Below are positions 14,208 to 15,383 of a stretch of DNA of 15,383 bases, piece by piece. Source of the stretch: CAG-791 sp963658695 (GTDB lineage Bacteria > Bacillota > Clostridia > Lachnospirales > Lachnospiraceae). The stretch is from the NCBI GenBank assembly GCA_963658695.1, contig CAVKRN010000058.1, forward strand, positions 1 to 15,383, in the 5' to 3' direction. The translations under genes were made by a program, and so were the position numbers. How positions within the stretch are numbered: the stretch's first letter is position 1; the number at the start of each line of letters is the position of its first letter. The notes under the pieces were generated by a model, which saw nothing but the letters and a program-made list of their open reading frames with translations, was not told the origin of the DNA and did no database searches.

Positions 14208-15302
14208 ATGCAGGAACAGATCATTACGACATGGGAGGCCGGGCAGCGCCTGGACAAATATCTGCACCGGCTTTTGCCGGAGGCAACCACGTCCTTTCTC
14301 TACAAAATGCTCCGCAAAAAGAACATCACACTGAACGGCAAAAAGGCGGCCGGGAAGGAAATCCTTGCCGAAACGGATACCGTTCGCCTGTTCCTTTCGG
14401 AAGAGACCTACGCAAAGATGGGCGGAAAGGTGTCTCCTGCCGGGGAAAGCGATGAGCAAAACGGCAAGGAAAAACTGCTCCCGAAGGACCGGCAGGTGAC
14501 AAAGGATTCGCGCATAGCGGCGTGGAAAAGCGCCTATGAAACGCTGCAAAAGCGATTCCCAAAGCTCCACATCCTGTATGAAGATGAGCACATCGCGGCA
14601 GCCTATAAGCCCACTGGGGTTCTCTCGCAGAAGGCGAAGCCGGAGGATCTTTCTCTAAATGAATGGTTTCTGGGGCTTCTTGCAACGCGCGGGGAGATCA
14701 GCGAGGCAACACTTCGCCGCTTCACACCCTCGGTGCAAAATCGTCTGGATCGCAACACAGAAGGCATCGTTCTTCTGGCCAAGACCCTTCCGGGGAGTCA
14801 CCTCCTGACCGGTCTCCAGCGGGAACACCTCATAGGCAAGTACTATCACATGATTGTTGCCGGCCGCATCGAAGAGGCAGGGTGCATCGAAGGCTATCTT
14901 GCCAAGGACGAAAAGAGTAACACCGTACGGATCTCCAAAACGCCTGGAGAAGGCCTTGTATATACGAAGACCGAGTATAAGCCGCTGCATTATGGACAGC
15001 CGGGCAGGGAACTTCCTGTTACACTTCTGGAGGCGAAGCTTATCACCGGCAAAACACATCAGCTTCGCGCGCATTTTGCAAGTCTGGGGCATCCGATTCT
15101 CGGGGATCCCAAATACGGAAACGCGGTATATAATGAGGCACTCCGGCACTACGGCATCCGCTCCCAGCTTCTCCTGTGTCAGCGTGTAGAATTCCCCCGG
15201 GACTGCGCACGTCTTTCGCCCTACAGCCGGGAAGACCTGGCAGGCAAGATCATTTCCTGCAAAGAGCCGGAAATCTATGCGAGGCTGCTAAGGAAATGCT
15301 GA
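14208..15302 (+). CDS. RluA-family pseudouridine synthase with S4 domain
   Basis: RluA-family enzymes convert specific uridines of 23S rRNA (some also tRNA) to pseudouridine. An S4 RNA-binding domain covers about residues 12-65 (GQRLDKYLHRLLPEATTSF to TVRLFLSEE). A charged linker (about 66-118) is longer than in most RluC/RluD proteins. The catalytic domain has the entry motif AAYKPTGVLSQ (131-141), the active-site NRLDRNTEG (178-186; Asp181 is the nucleophile, Asn replaces the commoner His) and GKTHQLRAHFASLGHPILGDPKYG (281-304). Start ATG 14208 follows AGGAA (14196-14200) by 7 bases. The 364-residue length is a little above RluC/D (about 320), owing to the linker. The gene is bracketed by two copies of an 88-bp repeat, and its last codons and TGA stop lie inside the second copy. 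The exact target uridine cannot be assigned from sequence. Confidence 0.9.
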   Translation: MQEQIITTWEAGQRLDKYLHRLLPEATTSFLYKMLRKKNITLNGKKAAGKEILAETDTVRLFLSEETYAKMGGKVSPAGESDEQNGKEKLLPKDRQVTKDSRIAAWKSAYETLQKRFPKLHILYEDEHIAAAYKPTGVLSQKAKPEDLSLNEWFLGLLATRGEISEATLRRFTPSVQNRLDRNTEGIVLLAKTLPGSHLLTGLQREHLIGKYYHMIVAGRIEEAGCIEGYLAKDEKSNTVRISKTPGEGLVYTKTEYKPLHYGQPGRELPVTLLEAKLITGKTHQLRAHFASLGHPILGDPKYGNAVYNEALRHYGIRSQLLLCQRVEFPRDCARLSPYSREDLAGKIISCKEPEIYARLLRKC

Positions 15303-15376
15303 TTTAATCAGCATTTCCTTAGCGACCTCCGGTGGATCGCACGGATTTGCAAAGGAATTTGCTGCTTCGCAGCGCA
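15289..15376. repeat. 88-bp hairpin-bearing repeat, copy B, at window end
   Basis: This copy has perfect 18-bp arms: GCTAAGGAAATGCTGATT (15287-15304), central T, AATCAGCATTTCCTTAGC (15306-15323). The preceding gene's TGA (15300-15302) lies in the left arm. Module 2 forms a nested structure that continues to the window edge: CGGATTTGC (15342-15350) pairs with GCAAATCCG (15374-15382) around an inner GCTGC-TTC-GCAGC hairpin (15361-15373). Copy A lacks this outer 3' arm, so copy B may be the fuller form. What follows is outside the window. Confidence 0.85.
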
Positions 15377-15383
15377 AATCCGG

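Overview
The window reads as chromosomal DNA of a low-to-mid GC Gram-positive anaerobe of the Bacillota, class Clostridia, most likely Lachnospiraceae or a close relative. The gene order Asp23/Gls24 protein, FakA/YloV and RecG is the conserved Firmicutes yloU-yloV-recG neighbourhood. RsmD, CoaD and a coiled-coil protein form a second conserved cluster, and the ribosome binding sites are strong AGGAGG-type sites. Every supported gene is on the + strand. The family placement comes from protein flavour and gene order only; no search was run.

Layout. Positions 1-1235 hold the C-terminal half of a SecA2-type accessory translocase ATPase whose start lies outside the window. A good sigma-A promoter (1332-1360) then starts a two-gene unit: the Asp23/Gls24 protein (1435-1797) and the fatty acid kinase catalytic subunit FakA (1815-3530). 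That unit ends at a strong intrinsic terminator (3579-3606). recG follows (3680-5722). The only gene-free stretch over 300 bases, 5723-6117, holds a roughly 170-nt foldback (long imperfect inverted repeat), a promoter and a leader hairpin.

A long co-directional run follows: a DegV/FakB fatty-acid-binding protein (6118-6990), the two subunits of a type IIA topoisomerase (7041-8966 and 9038-11296), rsmD (11378-11926), coaD (12010-12504) and a Gln/Ala-rich coiled-coil protein (12501-13367). It closes at a second strong intrinsic terminator (13415-13456). A small two-helix membrane protein (13521-14099) and an RluA-family pseudouridine synthase with an S4 domain (14208-15302) finish the window.

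Functional links. FakA and DegV/FakB are kinase and acyl carrier of the exogenous fatty-acid phosphorylation system, here about 2.6 kb apart on either side of recG. RecG and the topoisomerase serve DNA repair and topology. RsmD and the RluA protein modify rRNA or other RNA. CoaD makes dephospho-CoA.

The most unusual signals are non-coding. An 88-bp hairpin-bearing repeat occurs twice at 84/88 identity, bracketing the RluA-type gene and supplying its stop codon. A related 30-bp piece sits just after the fakA terminator in the recG leader, at nearly the same distance from its start codon. The long foldback before degV and paired arms between several operon genes are also notable. Among proteins, FakA appears to have lost two of three metal-site residues of its middle domain. 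The topoisomerase A subunit lacks an internal GyrA-box and instead ends in an RGGKG tail. I found no clearly new multi-gene system, CRISPR array, tRNA, rRNA or intact transposon.
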